Program-made: the position numbers and the translations under genes
Notes under the pieces: generated by a model
Told to the model about the DNA's origin: nothing
What the model saw: the letters and a program-made list of their open reading frames with translations, nothing else
Database searches by the model: none
Source of the DNA: Topomyia yanbarensis
Lineage: Eukaryota; Arthropoda; Insecta; Diptera; Culicidae
DNA length: 64,000 nucleotides
Assembly (NCBI RefSeq): GCF_030247195.1
Contig: NC_080672.1
Coordinates: forward strand, 162,941,471-163,005,470
Direction of reading: 5' to 3'
Part shown: positions 13,109-25,556 of the stretch, in pieces
Numbering within the stretch: position 1 is the first letter of the stretch
How the letters are laid out: each line of letters starts with the position of its first letter

Positions 13109-13229
13109 GGGAATCAGGAATCAGTAGCGACCGGCTCAAATGACACGTTCCCCATGTTGATAGATTTGTGCCTTGCCATGTTTGTCTTTTTGTCATTTTC
13201 TTGATGGGAAAGATTGGGGAAGTGGTAAG

Positions 13230-13560
13230 GTAAGGGATAAGGGAAATAACATACAGAACACAGACGGGAGTATCCTTCACTCCCAAGGGAATAAAGATAC
13301 TTCTCGATGAGCGGGTATATCAACACTCCCGAGGGGATATTGAGATAACAGAACGACAACACCCCCAAAGAGATACTGTCATCCAAATTCAGCTTCAATC
13401 GATTTAGGTTTATTAACTATCGCCGTGACTTTTTGGAAGCCAAAGTTAGGTTTATAAACCAACGACAGAGAGAGTATAAACACTACGGAAGTATTATTCA
13501 TTTCCAAGGGAATAAAAGACATTTTTCGATGAGCGGATTTTTAGTTATAGTTTAGTTTAT
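13230..13560 (+). repeat. pair of imperfect direct repeats
   Basis: CCCAAGGGAATAAAGATACT followed by TCTCGATGAGCGG (about 13280-13312) recurs about 222 bp later as TCCAAGGGAATAAAAGACAT then TTCGATGAGCGG (about 13502-13535). It may be a fragment of a larger retroelement; the class is not determined. Confidence 0.55.
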
Positions 13561-14363
13561 AACCCTTTTTCGCTAGAAATTCCATAGAACGGTCGTCGAT
13601 ACTGCAAAACTACTGCTGTATTTTCTCTGTAACCAACTTGGTTCTCAGAATTTCCCACCAAACTGCCCACGAACCAGGATTATGGAACTCTAGCCTCATC
13701 AGAACATCAGTTCTTTTCAACCATTCCTTGAGATTCCATGGAATGTATAGGAATAACTTATTCTAGTGAAGGCTATATGGTTCAACAATGAAACGGAGGT
13801 CCCCTGCCTTCCCACTTATCTCCTCCAATTTCTATTTCAGCCAGATAGAGTTTTGTTCGTTATCCGAAGAGAACCAAATAATACCCTACATTACCCACTA
13901 AAACTGGGAATGAATGAGTTTGGAGGGATTGAAAGGTGAAGATCTTTTCACAGATCATCCTTCAGCGTAATCGAAAAGTGAGTTATCACACCGCAAGAGG
14001 TTGCTACATTTAGGCGTTTAAATGATCAAAGACGATGTTTTTCTGATCAGATAACGACGGTTCGAGCTCATTGGGTACGAGCCAGTTTGTCAACTCATGC
14101 GTAATACAGTCAGAAAAGAGAGTTCTTCTCTTCCTGATTGTGCAAATGATTGTTGCAAATTTGTGCTGCTAAAATAGTCCATCAAATCGCCCTAAATTAT
14201 GTGGTGGGTATTTGCATCACTGCCGATTATGAGTGGAAACCCATTTCTGCCACAGTATGATACAACCCTTTTGAAATCATCAGATGATTCATTGTGCCGA
14301 ACAACTGACGTATTTTCTGTTTATGTTATCAACAATCACAATGACTGTGACAGCACAAAAAAA
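13561..14363. other. unassigned spacer
   Basis: No ORF, RNA gene or repeat recognised. Confidence 0.4.
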
Positions 14364-15742
14364 AACCTATTTTAATCCACCTAGCCGTGCAATTGTGCCT
14401 TTCTCAATCATGAATCACGAGAATGTGTGCGTTGATTATATTCATTAAAAGCTTTTAAATGCATATATTACACTTTATTATTATACATCACATGACAACT
14501 ATATACAGGAAAATAAATCATTATTCGAGTTCTAAAATTTTGTAAAAGAAAAAACAGCCACGGTAATATTGAACTTAAAAAAGGTGCGAAATCGGCAAAG
14601 TCCCAAAAAGTCGATTTTTATAAAAAAATAATTTCGAGACAACATAAAATCTCGACGTTTCATGCATTTTAAAGATGTTGCATCAAAAATACGAATTCGA
14701 TTTCTGAAATTTCATGGGTCTCCCCTTTGAAAAAAAAAATTGAGTTCCGGCTTATATGGGAATTTCATATGTGACCGGACGATTTAGTCTATATTTCCGG
14801 AGCCATATAAGCGATCCGTACGAAATTTTATAGACATCTGTGGGGATATTATAGCTATCATTTGGGACTAAGTTTGTGAAAATCGGCCCAACCATTTCCG
14901 GGAAACTGTTGTGAGTTCGTAAATTTTGAAAGATGACCGCTTTTCCCGGGCACTTCCGGAACCGTCTATAGTGGTCAATGTAGTCAACGAAAGTTTGGTT
15001 GGCCGTCGGTAACCTAGAACAGCAAATTTAAGTTGTTTGAGAGACATTTTAGCGAAATTGTTACCTTTTTTGCTTTCATCGGAGTATCGGTTTGAATCAC
15101 AATTTGCTATGTGATCGCACGCCACAGCCTGTAACTCCGGAACCGGACGTCGGATCGGGATGAATATAAATAGCCATTTACGAGGACGCAATACCTTTCA
15201 TTTGAGATCAAGTTTAGTCGAATCGGTCTAGCCATCTCCGAGAAACCGATGTGACTGTTATTCTGAATTTAGATACTTCCGCCGGGGCTTCCGGAACCGA
15301 TGATGGTGGCCAATGTGGCCACTACAAATCGAAGCAGTTGTGGTCATATTTTGGAAAAATTTTCACCTTTATACATTCATTACAGAATTTATTAAAATCG
15401 ATATTTTCTGTGTGTTCGTACTCATCACCCTGTAATTCCGGAACCGGAAGTCGGATCCATTAGAAATTCAATAGCAGCCTATGGGAACGTTGCACCTCAT
15501 TTGAGACTAAGTTTGTCAAAATCGGTTCAGCCATCTCTGAGAAAAATGAGTGACATTTTTGGTCACATACATACACAGACGCACATACACACACATACAT
15601 ACATACACACACAGACATTTGCCGAACTCGACGAACTGAATCGAATGGTATATGTCACTTGGCCCTCCGGGCCTCCGTTAAAAAATCGGTTTTCAGAGCA
15701 ATTGCAATACCTTTCTATTGAGAAAGGCAAAAAGATATGCGT
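14364..15742 (-). repeat. modular interspersed repeat, three internal modules
   Basis: In minus orientation the unit starts TTTGCCTTTCTCAATAGAAA and ends with GGCACAATTGCACGGCTAGG, matching the 25087 and 29342 copies. Inside, a module with a TTCCGGAACCGGAAGTCGGA-type block and a TCGGTTCAGCCATCTC-type block recurs near 14798, 15135 and 15437 (spacing about 300-340). A CA/CATA-rich microsatellite lies at about 15566-15618. No ORF explains the modules. Confidence 0.75.
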
Positions 15743-16649
15743 CGATAGCGCTATTCGTAAGTATACATACACGAGGAGTTTCACGTGGATTTGTCATGCC
15801 ATTTTTGTTAAAATCTACGATGGCGTGGTTAAGTAGCTTTGCAACCTAGAAGTTTCCTTCATGGAAATACGGTTCTTGAACCTATGAAAGCTTTTGTTTC
15901 CTTCAAAAGGTGGGATAGATAGTTGCTGTACGTTTATGCTGAAGATTAATTTGAACTACTCGAACCATGGTCGATCAGAGCATTGCACATTTTATCACTG
16001 GCACTTTTGTACAGCTACTAGAAGATACCAAACAAACACGTTGGCTTATAATCGCCTATAGCGAACCCCGAAGTGGGCATTAGTGACATGACCATCATTT
16101 GAATCTCACGATTTACGAAGAAACAAACGTCCACTATGTAAGAGATTCGCTTAACACAGCACGGGCAATGCCCACGACACTCCGTGCGCGACTGGTATAT
16201 TTAAATCATGCCAGCCATTTAGTCCTCGACATGCAGAAACACTTCGACTCGAGAACTGCTGTTTTCAGTCGCCTCCTACGACATGGGATCTGGAACCCAG
16301 TGGATCAATTCTTGGCTGAGATACTTCAACCCGCTGGATGCCAAACGGCCTCTAGGCTGGTTTAGTCAGGAGAAAGACAATAGCCTGTTATCAACCTCCT
16401 AATAGACCACAGTCACATCTGTTGTTTGTCGCCTTTTACGTCATGGGAACAGAAACCAGAGGGTCTATTCTTGGCTGAAATACTTCGAGATTTCAGCCCA
16501 CCGGATACCACACGGCTGAATCGGACAAGCTCAGTTTTCTATTGAAAGGCACTGCGTAGCGTAGCTCCACAGCCAGGATAGCGGACTAATCAGTGTGCTA
16601 CACTAGTTGTAGAAGCCCGCAGCGCAGTTGTATACTCGCCGATCAACAG
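15743..16649. repeat. spacer with a ~160-bp direct repeat pair
   Basis: GTCGCCTCCTACGACATGGG at 16268 recurs as GTCGCCTTTTACGTCATGGG at 16428, and both are followed by ATTCTTGGCTGARATACTTC. This is a diverged 160-bp tandem pair. The open frame across it (16099-16365) is explained by the repeat rather than by a known protein. The rest holds nothing I can name. Confidence 0.55.
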
Positions 16650-18771
16650 GCAACGTCCCGGTTAGAATCACTCACTACAAATTGCAGACGAGACGGGAAA
16701 TGTCACCAACTAAAACACTACTAAGGCTAGTTGCACCGGGTCTTGATTCTGAATGTGATATTCATTGTACGGTTCCGATATATGCGGGCGTATGGACTTC
16801 ACGATCGCGTGTATCATCGCGGACGACTCGAGTATTTGTACGTTAACGTGTTCCATCGCATGTGCTAGTGTGTATGTAACTTCGCTTGTATAAATTCGAT
16901 TTTATAACCGTGTGCCTTTCGCATATTCGCATGTGTTCTTGGATGATCGCGCGCGACCGTGAATCTGGTACACATTTTATGGTGCTGCGCGGTTCAGATT
17001 CTAGAAAAAAGTGGGTTCTTCCATATCACAAGAGTTCCCGGTCATTTTGCCATGGAACGTATAGTCCGGTGGATATGAGAGCTTTCTTTGTTTGATTGGC
17101 CCAACTGAAGGCATGACAGCTAGACCTTATGGTAGGGACGGACGTGACCGATTCATGATCGCGCGAGTGGTGAGCAGAGTCGGAAAATGTTTTTTTCATT
17201 TGCCAAAATCAGGCGAAAATGACGAAAGAACGAAGTTTCTTTCCATACCACTAGCACTTTGCGAAATCGAAAATGAGACAACAGGCTAGGACAAAGCAAG
17301 CAAGAAGCAGAGCGTTTTCATTATTCTCTCCACACGCTCGTTTTCGCTTTGAGATTCAGAATGATATTGGTACATTCGATATTGAACTTACTGCTGGGGA
17401 AACGAACATACACTAGCAATGATATTTATTTGTCGATGCTCGATTCTGTAGATTTGCGAGCTAATGATGGTATTGTAAGACGGAAGCCTGATCGGTGTGC
17501 ATATTTCTCATTTTAACTATGTTCTAGTTGCATTATTAGATGCACATTGCATTAATTTCATTTAATGAATGAGAAACGCAAATTACTGACCATGCATCAA
17601 AACGAAATTGCAACTTCGGATTGTCATAGGAAAACGAAAGTCGCTGCTGCTGCTACTCGTTTTCATAGAATCGAGAGAGGAGGGGACATCGCCTTTATTG
17701 TTTTATTTTTTCATGCAGTTAGCGACGAAAGAAGCAGGGAAAGGAGGAAAATGAATTCTCTGAATTTCGTTGTTCATTGAATAGGTATGAGAATTTTAGG
17801 CTCTGGTGGTGGGTTAATGCTTGAGACCGCGTTTGTGCGTTTATTGGTGCTACAACGTTCACTTAATTACAGAATTGTTTCAATGTTGGCGAAATCGCGG
17901 GCGTAAGTGTGTAGATTATTGCAAGTGTATGCTCGTGTTTGTGAACAGGTTTGTGTTATCGCGAAGGCCACGAGCGTTTGTACGTGTGTACGTATATGAG
18001 CGAATCTGCAATTTATGGTTAAGTATTAGTGTTAGTATGAATGTAGTTTAGGATATAGTAAAAAAAGGAATCATAGCATGCCGAATAATGAAAAAAGATA
18101 AATTAGAAGTGTATCAATTGACTGATACTATTTTGGTATAAATGAGCAATGGACAAGCAACTTAACAGAAGTACAATAAAAACAGACGAATTAAGTAGAA
18201 GAGAACAACATGTTACATACAATCAAACTACTTTAACTCGTCTAAATGCAGCAAATGATTAACGATAATTACATTCTGTTAAAATTTCATCATGCTATGC
18301 TGACCGGGAATGGATGATTCACGTGCGTCGGTAAATTAATTGTACTTTAATTTATCCAATCCTACCTTCCCGCATGATTCGAATCGAATGCACGCATTGA
18401 ACACCGGTAAAAGTGACCAACGAATCCTAGGAAGGAAAAAAATTGCGCGCATTCCCTGATCCAGCTGTCACAAATACTCAGACGAACACATACATAGATA
18501 GACATACCACTAACACATAACAATTGTACACTAGTACTAAAAACTACAATCATTACAAAACGTCAACTAATAGGGTAGTGGTTGAGCATTTGTATGGGCA
18601 GGTGCAGAGTATGAAAAAACACAAAACATAAAAAGGCCCATAAGCCCTCTCGGTTTCCTCGATGCACCACTATTGAAGCGTAATGCAATAACCATTTTAA
18701 AGCAATTGTCTGGTGGAGGTTCTTGAGCGCTGATGCACGCAATATGTTTGATGATGTTTGTAATACCGTCA
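16650..18771 (+). repeat. unclassified ~2.1-kb interspersed repeat, copy 2
   Basis: Matches 7540-9622: AATCACTCACTACAAATTGC at the start, a single CGACCGTGAATCTGG/CCATGGAACGT unit in the middle, CATCATGCTATGCTGACCGG near 18290 and GATGATGTTTGTAATACCGT at the end. It is interrupted by the hAT-like MITE at 17175-17805, and copy 1 preserves the empty site. The first ~100 bp of copy 1 are absent here. Confidence 0.75.
17175..17805. mobile_element. 631-bp hAT-like MITE with 8-bp TSD
   Basis: The left end reads CAGAGTCGGAAAAT and the right end is the complement of CAGAGCCTAAAATT. The flanks are GTGGTGAG (17167-17174) and GTGGTGGG (17806-17813), an 8-bp duplication with one mismatch. The uninterrupted target GTGGTGGGTTAATG is preserved in copy 1 near 8530. 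CAGRG-type ends and an 8-bp TSD are typical of the hAT superfamily. No transposase ORF is present. Confidence 0.8.
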
Positions 18772-19217
18772 AACCCCTCAGGCTAAGGGAGCGAAATACC
18801 AATACCGCGTTTTCTATAACAAATACCCAAACCGCAATATCAATTTAACGGAATTTAGTTCTATCAGAAAAAGTTAAGAATAACACTAAACCAAGCACAT
18901 GTACCACTTATTACTGAGGGTCTCGTCAATAATAAAACCAATTTATAAATATATTTATAATGACTTAAAAAATGTGCAGATCGAAATATTACCTACAGAA
19001 ATTCTATTGAAGATCATAAATTTTTTGCAAAAAAAGAAAGCGCCTTTCCCGGGATTTCTGAATCCCGACAAGTATTAAAAATAAATCCTCGGTATCCGGG
19101 TATCCTGGGAAAAGCAAAAATATCAAGAAATAAATTCACGGGTTGGAAGCTCCAATAAACATGGGGTTGTATCCGATCTCACCTGATCTGCGGAGGATTA
19201 ATAAAAATTTATTCATT
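18772..19217. other. unassigned spacer
   Basis: AT-rich; nothing recognised. ATT at 19215-19217 is the left target duplication of the following MITE. Confidence 0.4.
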
Positions 19218-19535
19218 GGGATCATTCATAAATAACGTAGCATTTTTGAGTGATTTTCTACACCCCCTCCCCCATCGTAACATTTCGTCACAAATCTCTA
19301 AATACCCCCTGGTAATTACGTAGCTTGACGGTAACCCTACCCCCCTTCGTCACCGTAAAAAAATATGTGAAATGAAACGGGTAATGTTGTCGTGACATCA
19401 GCTCATTCCCCCTTAAAAAAGCTACGTAGCATGTCATGACTCTCTACCCCCCCTCCCCCCCTGTCGTCACACATCATTACAAAATACAAAACTCCCCTCT
19501 CCCCATATAATGCTACGTCATTTATGGATGGTCCC
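19218..19535. mobile_element. 318-bp MITE with 3-bp TSD (ATT)
   Basis: The ends GGGATCATTCATAAATAACG and the complement of GGGACCATCCATAAATGACG form about 24-bp TIRs. ATT flanks both sides (19215-19217, 19536-19538). The interior is unusually C-rich on one strand (runs such as CCCCCCTCCCCCCC). Ends and composition match the MITE at 27242-27504. A 3-bp TSD is usual for PIF/Harbinger-type elements (inference). Confidence 0.85.
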
Positions 19536-19538
19536 ATT

Positions 19539-19934
19539 CTGAAAATATTTTTTAGTGTTTATTTTTTCGCGAAGAAGAATTTATGCCATAAATTTATTGT
19601 GCAAATGACGGTTTTCGAAGATATTTATTTCTTGATTGATTGATCAATTTTGATGGCACTCTGCCAATGTAAACATTACATTGTAAACTACTTTTTTTTT
19701 AGCAATGGAGTCATTTTTATGTGTAAGTTGAAAAATTACAAAAAGTTCAGTGTGCTCAGAATAGTCATACTACAAACCGTACCGTGACAGCGAATGCTGC
19801 CAAAAATGATAGTCACGATAATATTCTCAAGGATATTCGTACTGAAAATCGGAAGAATTTCAAAGCCTTGATTAAATCAGCTCGTTTGGTTGCTAGAAGA
19901 TATTCACCAATGACTCCTGCAACCAGGAACAAGA
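19539..19934. other. unassigned spacer before LINE relic
   Basis: AT-rich. The part from about 19784 onward may be upstream coding remains of the LINE relic that follows, but I cannot align it. Confidence 0.35.
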
Positions 19935-20020
19935 GACTGCGAGACTGCGGTGGGCTGGGCATGTAGTCAGAATGGCGAACGACAGCCCGGTAAAAATGGT
20001 TCTCGAAACTAATTCGACTA
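19935..20020 (+). pseudogene. LINE reverse transcriptase C-terminal relic
   Basis: A plus-strand frame reads LRWAGHVVRMANDSPVKMVL, which matches the (L)RWxGHVxRM block downstream of the RT domain in RTE/CR1-type non-LTR retrotransposons. Upstream in a shifted frame is RNKRLRD, consistent with the residues that usually precede it. Only about 28 residues are preserved and no catalytic motif is left, so this is a fossil fragment. Confidence 0.65.
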
Positions 20021-22936
20021 GTATCTAATTAAATCTGTATCAGTTTGGTCGGGTTTCTACTTTTTGGACCAAAAATGAACCGTTATAGGAAATTTATTCC
20101 AAGAAAGGTACGAAAACATATGCTACTGAAAGTCTATATACTGATAGTGAAATACAGCGTTCAGCTATGAGTGAATTGTGTAATGCTACATTGTGAAGGT
20201 CCAGTACTTAACCCCCTGAAAGAAATTTGATAGAAAAGGAATACTTTAAAGATTTTTGGCGATACAGTGAGTGTTACTGGATCAGCCGTTTTGATTTTTT
20301 TTATAATTCTTCTTCATGGAATTATACATTATTATTAGACGAGAAATTTTCCTTAAACATTTGTTTTACCTTTGTTATAACAAATTAGCCATTTTTTATA
20401 ACAAAAATCGAATTTTTGCATCTAAATGTTATGCAAAATTGATCCAAAAGAGAAAGTTATCTGGAGACTCACATCAAAAAGCACTGCGCAAAATTTTTCG
20501 AAACTATTGGTCCAGTAGAATTTCAGTGATAATGTACACCGTGAAACAATTATTTTTAAAATTTTGCAATGAAAATTTAGGAACATATTGTACAAATGTT
20601 GCATTATATTATGGAAACGGACTAAATATACTAACACTCTCTGCATCGTCAAAAAGGTCTAAAAGCATTACTCTTTTCGTCGAATATACCTCTCCTACCA
20701 TTAGATTTTGAGGCACTGCAATAATTTAGACCTCATATTTGTAATCAGAGACCAAAAAGAAATTGTTCCAATATATTTAAAACACTTTTTGACTTTTTTC
20801 CATCTATGGTATGAAGAGAAACCACTGTACACCGTGGACATTCATATGGCATACATGAATCCGGAGACATTATTTCATTTTCGGGTCTTGCAGAGATGGT
20901 AATGACCGTGATTCAATCTAAAATATCCATTTCGAAAACTTTTCCATCGAGTTTGCGGTCCTCTTTCTTATTTCACATATGCAGTTCATCCTTCGGCAAG
21001 GGGTAAAAGCACTCTCGGCAGTTATGAAATTTTTCAGTACAGCCTTGCACTTTGTTGCTGTAATTAATTGTACCGAGTCCGTGTGCGGCCAGGTGTCGCG
21101 TTTACGTTGAATACGTACGCCGCCGGTAATAGCAATTTGATTCAAGATGATGTATAGGATGTGTAGGGTAGAAGGCGCTGATTATGATCTCCGATGGTGG
21201 CATGTAGCTTTTAAAATATTTCAATGAATAAAAAATTTCCCAAATGTTGAAAAGGATATTTTTTCGTGGAATGAAATGAAAATGGGAAAATGAAAATAAG
21301 AATCATTTCACTATTTTGTGTAAAGCCAAATACTAAACTGAAGGCGATATACGTAAATAGCTACTGTAATGAATGATTTCTTACATTAAATTTCTAGTAT
21401 TAAATCGATCCTAGAGAATATTGAAGATTTTACATGCAATCCATAACTCGTTTACCATTCCGGAACACTACATACGATTAAATACATTTTGTCGGCGAAG
21501 TAGGTAAAGATGCAAAAACCGTTATTAGGCATGTCAATCATCTCCAACATGGCGAAAAGCGCAAAAGTAGTTATTATACTGGTGTGATCCCCTACCACCA
21601 CCCCCTCCATACCGTTTACAATATCTTCAAGACTTCGACATTTTTCACCGAAATATATTTTATTTTGTTCCCTGAAATTTTGAATACCGATCGTTTGTGT
21701 AATTTTGACGAACTTTTCCTTGTGGTTCTATTTGATTTCGTTCACCGTTTAATATTTCAACTACGATATACATTAAGGTTTCTATTAGACAAAGCATCCA
21801 CGAAAGATAGTGATCGCCGTGCAAAAAAAGCAACAGAAAAAATAATGGAATACGTAACCTTCAAATACGACCTTGAACCAGGTATAAACGTATATGCCCA
21901 TTATGATATATCGCAGGCTCAATTGAGAACCAATGATAGTGATTGTACCCTATATAGTAAATCTTGGGAAATTACTACACAGCTTTATCCGGAATACTAA
22001 AAAAAAAGGAAAATAGCACAGATAATTGCGACGATGCTGCCGCTTGATGACCGTAGGTTGTCAGTCATACCTGAGCAAGAACATACACATGCACAAATCT
22101 AGAGTGTGACCGACAGATCACAATCTGGTTTTACTACAATGCTGCAACACAAATGATCGCAGTTTGATGAAGAACGAGAAATTATTTCTTTTATTCGTTT
22201 AGTCGCACCTGAAAATATTGAAAAATCATGCAAGTGTTTTTATACTGGAATACGTGTTGTCGAACTGCTGGACGATTGAAGCATTTCATAAGAAGGATAT
22301 GTGTCTTACTCACACGCGTTAGTGAGGTATCAGATGTAGTGATCATACAAACGCCGTATTTTGTTCAGATATTCGGTTAACTGCAGTTGATGATTTAGGT
22401 TAATATGCAAAAATAGCGATTTTATGATGTTTTTTTGAAAAGCTATCTCAGAGTGTCCAATTTACAAATTATATGGAAATCTGTGGAAGAGTCTTTGATA
22501 TTTTTTGTAACGGTGGAAGAAACTCTATTGACGGCAGAAGAACATTACTTAAAGAAGAGAATTGTAGCATAACCTACATGTTGTCTGCCGCCATGAACCA
22601 ACAGTACAGATGCAAACGTCATCGATACGGCAAACATCATCATTATCAACGAAGCGACCGTCATCGTGACTCGATCCGCACCCGATCGAAACAAAAGTTT
22701 TGTATTTTTGCCTTTTCTTTTTGCACTAATTATAATGTTAGCTAATTCCGCCTCATTATGTGGAAACAATTCGAACTGGGTCAAGGTATATTGAATTCCA
22801 AACAATTTCTAAAGTTTTATCTCGCATTTTGCACAGGTATCTAAATGAGTTCGATCAAAAAAGTGCACAACCCAAATCCCAGTATATAAGAATTAAGAGT
22901 AAGTTCAACATCACCCCGAAACACAGTGAAAATCAA
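20021..22936. other. unassigned spacer
   Basis: No recognisable gene. Open frames of 131 (20316-20711, +) and 138 codons (21584-22000, +) exist. The latter has a charged second half (KDSDRRAKKATEKIMEY) but matches no family I know and has no visible splice context. I leave both uncalled. Confidence 0.4.
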
Positions 22937-22938
22937 TA

Positions 22939-24122
22939 CAGTAATGTTTCGATTATATCACGGTCGGTCTGTATTTTAGCGTGATATATTTGAAGCGTGA
23001 TATATTCAAAACAAACCAAAAAAATTCATTCAAGAATTAATCCATGTATTTCTGTAATCAAAAAGTAATGAAAAGATCAAGTTAGTCAAAAGAATAAATC
23101 ATAGTAGGGTAATGGGCCCTATTTTTGCCATGCTTCTATAATCACACTACCCATTTGCAGCCGTTGGCAGCGTCTGCCATCTTTGTTCAACGCATTGGCT
23201 AAAACGGTATTGCATCAGTGGATAATTTTTCCCCACACAGCTTCGCCTTACGTAGCACATACCGTTTCTTAAAATAGTTGAACCACCCAAAACTAAACTT
23301 AAAGGAATCTGCCACATTAAGGTTTTAGACAAATATCTTGACTATTAAAATCAGTGTATTCGAAGAGATAACGATTCAGTTCTCGTTGTTTCAACATCCA
23401 TAGAAATAGTCCCATCACCAGTTGTTGATGTTGTCTTTTCAAAAGAAAAGTATTCACATCGATTCAAGAGAAAATGCATATCTAGGCATACCTACAATAT
23501 TTTGCGTATTTTGTTTTTCTCATAATTTTGTTAGATTTTCTGGCGGATAACTAACAATTTAAAAAAGATAGTCGATTTGTTTACCTGCTACACCAAACGG
23601 TCCCCCCAGATAGTCCCTTGAGGACACGGCAAATAAGTTACGAAGAATTTAAAACTAAAATTGAAATCGGTCGAAGAATATTTCGGCAATCCTAGTCATT
23701 GCAACAAAGTTTCGCGCCACGCCCTGTCTTCACTTAAAGGAATAAGATGAACAGCGCCATAACTTTGCTTCTACTACTTATACCTCTATAAAAATTTCAG
23801 ATACTTTCTTAAGAATCTATAGTTTAAGATAAAAGAATAAAAAAGTTCGACTTTTTGACCGACCTCATCATATATAAACCCTTAACGAAATAGTCCGAAA
23901 CCTAATAATAGGCTCATTACCCTATATGTAAATAAGCAAATCAATTGTAAAAAACCCTAAAAGTGTCAGGACACAACATGTGGCTTAATTGGATCAAAAC
24001 GTAGTGTGCCTTATCTGTTTTTCAAAAAGCGTGATATAATCGAGATAAAACCGTGATATATTCGAGGGTGATATAAACGAGTATTGATATAAACGCATAG
24101 TGATATAATCGAAACATTACTG
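22939..24122. mobile_element. TA-flanked TIR element (outer), CAGTAATG ends
   Basis: Perfect TIRs of about 23 bp begin CAGTAATGTTTCGATTATAT at both ends; TA lies at 22937-22938 and 24123-24124. The subterminal regions contain many copies of GTGATATA in both orientations (about 22960-23010 and 24030-24110). The element is 1184 bp, but 816 bp of that is the inner insertion, leaving about 366 bp. No ORF. CAGT ends with TA targets point to Tc1/mariner/pogo-type mobilisation (inference). Confidence 0.9.
23107..23922. mobile_element. 816-bp TA-flanked element nested in the CAGTAATG element
   Basis: The left end reads GGGTAATGGGCCCTATT and the right end is the complement of GGGTAATGAGCCTATTA. TA lies at 23105-23106 and 23923-23924. 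It sits wholly inside the outer element and is therefore younger. The GGGTAAT end is shared with 57323-58548. No transposase frame. Confidence 0.8.
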
Positions 24123-24124
24123 TA

Positions 24125-25086
24125 TGACAAAATTTTCTTAAAAAAATTAAAAGTAAAATTATACGGTTGTTAAAAGGGCGTGCTATACTTCTTTACATAC
24201 AATGAAAAAACTGGATGTTCCAGTAATAAGAATCTTGAATAAATCACCGGAAATTAAATGGAAGAAGCAACAAGATCAACAGAGCTCGTTCAAATTCACC
24301 CGGAAATACATAAAAAGAGAAGGATATGGTGTAATGTTTTATCGGACAGTCAAAATTTTGTTTTTACGGACGGACGAACGGATTGTTATAGTTGTATTTA
24401 AAATAATTTGAGCCAAGCGAGACTGGTGAATTCACAGACAATCACATAAACGAACTCCAGGATCAGAATTCCTGATACTGAGAGAAAAATTCCTCCTATC
24501 GACTGATCAGCTTGCAAGTCTCATTGAATCCTTCATGAGTCTTAGGTGGGACAGTATATGGAATACTTTCAAATGCGGATTGACTCGACACCAAATTTAT
24601 TTAGGTGATCCGAAATGGAGGCGGCCACTCAAAATACTTTCTATAGAATTGTTCCTAAATTTACTTGTTTGTTTTTTCTCCACTCAATAAAGTGATGAAT
24701 CGAGGTCCGGTCAAATGGGAGTAAGATGTGCTGCGGCAGAATTGAAAATTCCAGATATTATTGTTATTTTTCATTTTTTGGTACATCATTCTCAAGATTC
24801 TAAAGCACATTTTAGGCTCTTAAAAAATCCAATTATTTTTAAAATTCTATTGTGGTGTAATTCTATAACGAATGTCTATCACTGCGGAAGTTGGACGAAC
24901 GCGGTTAGCTAGTCGATAACACTTACTGCGTACGGGTGATATTTGGTGCGGTCACCTTCGAAAGAGTATATACCTCGTAATCAAATAACTATTATTGTAG
25001 AAAAGCATTATATTTAGGCAAGGAGAAGTTTTCGTTATTCTTAATCTCGAACAGTAAACATTTGAAGTACTTTGGAAAAAATCATA
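24125..25086. other. unassigned spacer
   Basis: AT-rich, nothing recognised. Confidence 0.4.
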
Positions 25087-25556
25087 TGTTTTGCCTTTCT
25101 CATATAAAGAAAGGCTATGCAATCACTGTAAAAATCGACTTTTTAATCGAGGCCCGGAGTCGAGATCGGCAAATGACAGTGTGTGTATATGTATGTGTGT
25201 GTCATTTAAACGCACACAATTTTCTCAGAGAAAACCGAACCAATTTTCACAAACTTAATTTCAAATGAAAGGTATAACGCTCCGATAAGCTGCTCTTGAA
25301 TTTTTAGTTGATAGGACTTCCGATTCCGGAGTTACGGATTGAAGAGTGCGGTCACACAGCAAATTCCTATATAAACTGGTATCACTTTAATGTACAAATG
25401 GTGTAATACGTATTAAAATGGGTCCAACATTACTTGAATTTGCTGGTCTAGATCACTAATGATCATTCAAAGCAGCTTCGACCACATTGGCCACCTATGA
25501 CGAGTCTTGAGGCCCCCGGGGAACTCGCCAAGTTCCTAAACTAGTATCCAAGGATG
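25087..25556 (+). repeat. modular interspersed repeat, 5' part
   Basis: The start (TTGCCTTTCTCATATAAAGA), the TG-rich microsatellite near 25180-25205, the TTCTCAGAGAAAACCGAACC block and the GGTCTAGATCACTAATGATC block correspond to the repeats at 14364-15742 (minus) and 28080-29342 (plus). The copy ends near the GGGGAACTCGCCAAGTTCCT block. Confidence 0.7.

Noticed and set aside
20316..22000. 131- and 138-codon plus-strand frames as genes
   Set aside because: No recognisable domain; the composition follows local AT bias; no support beyond being open.
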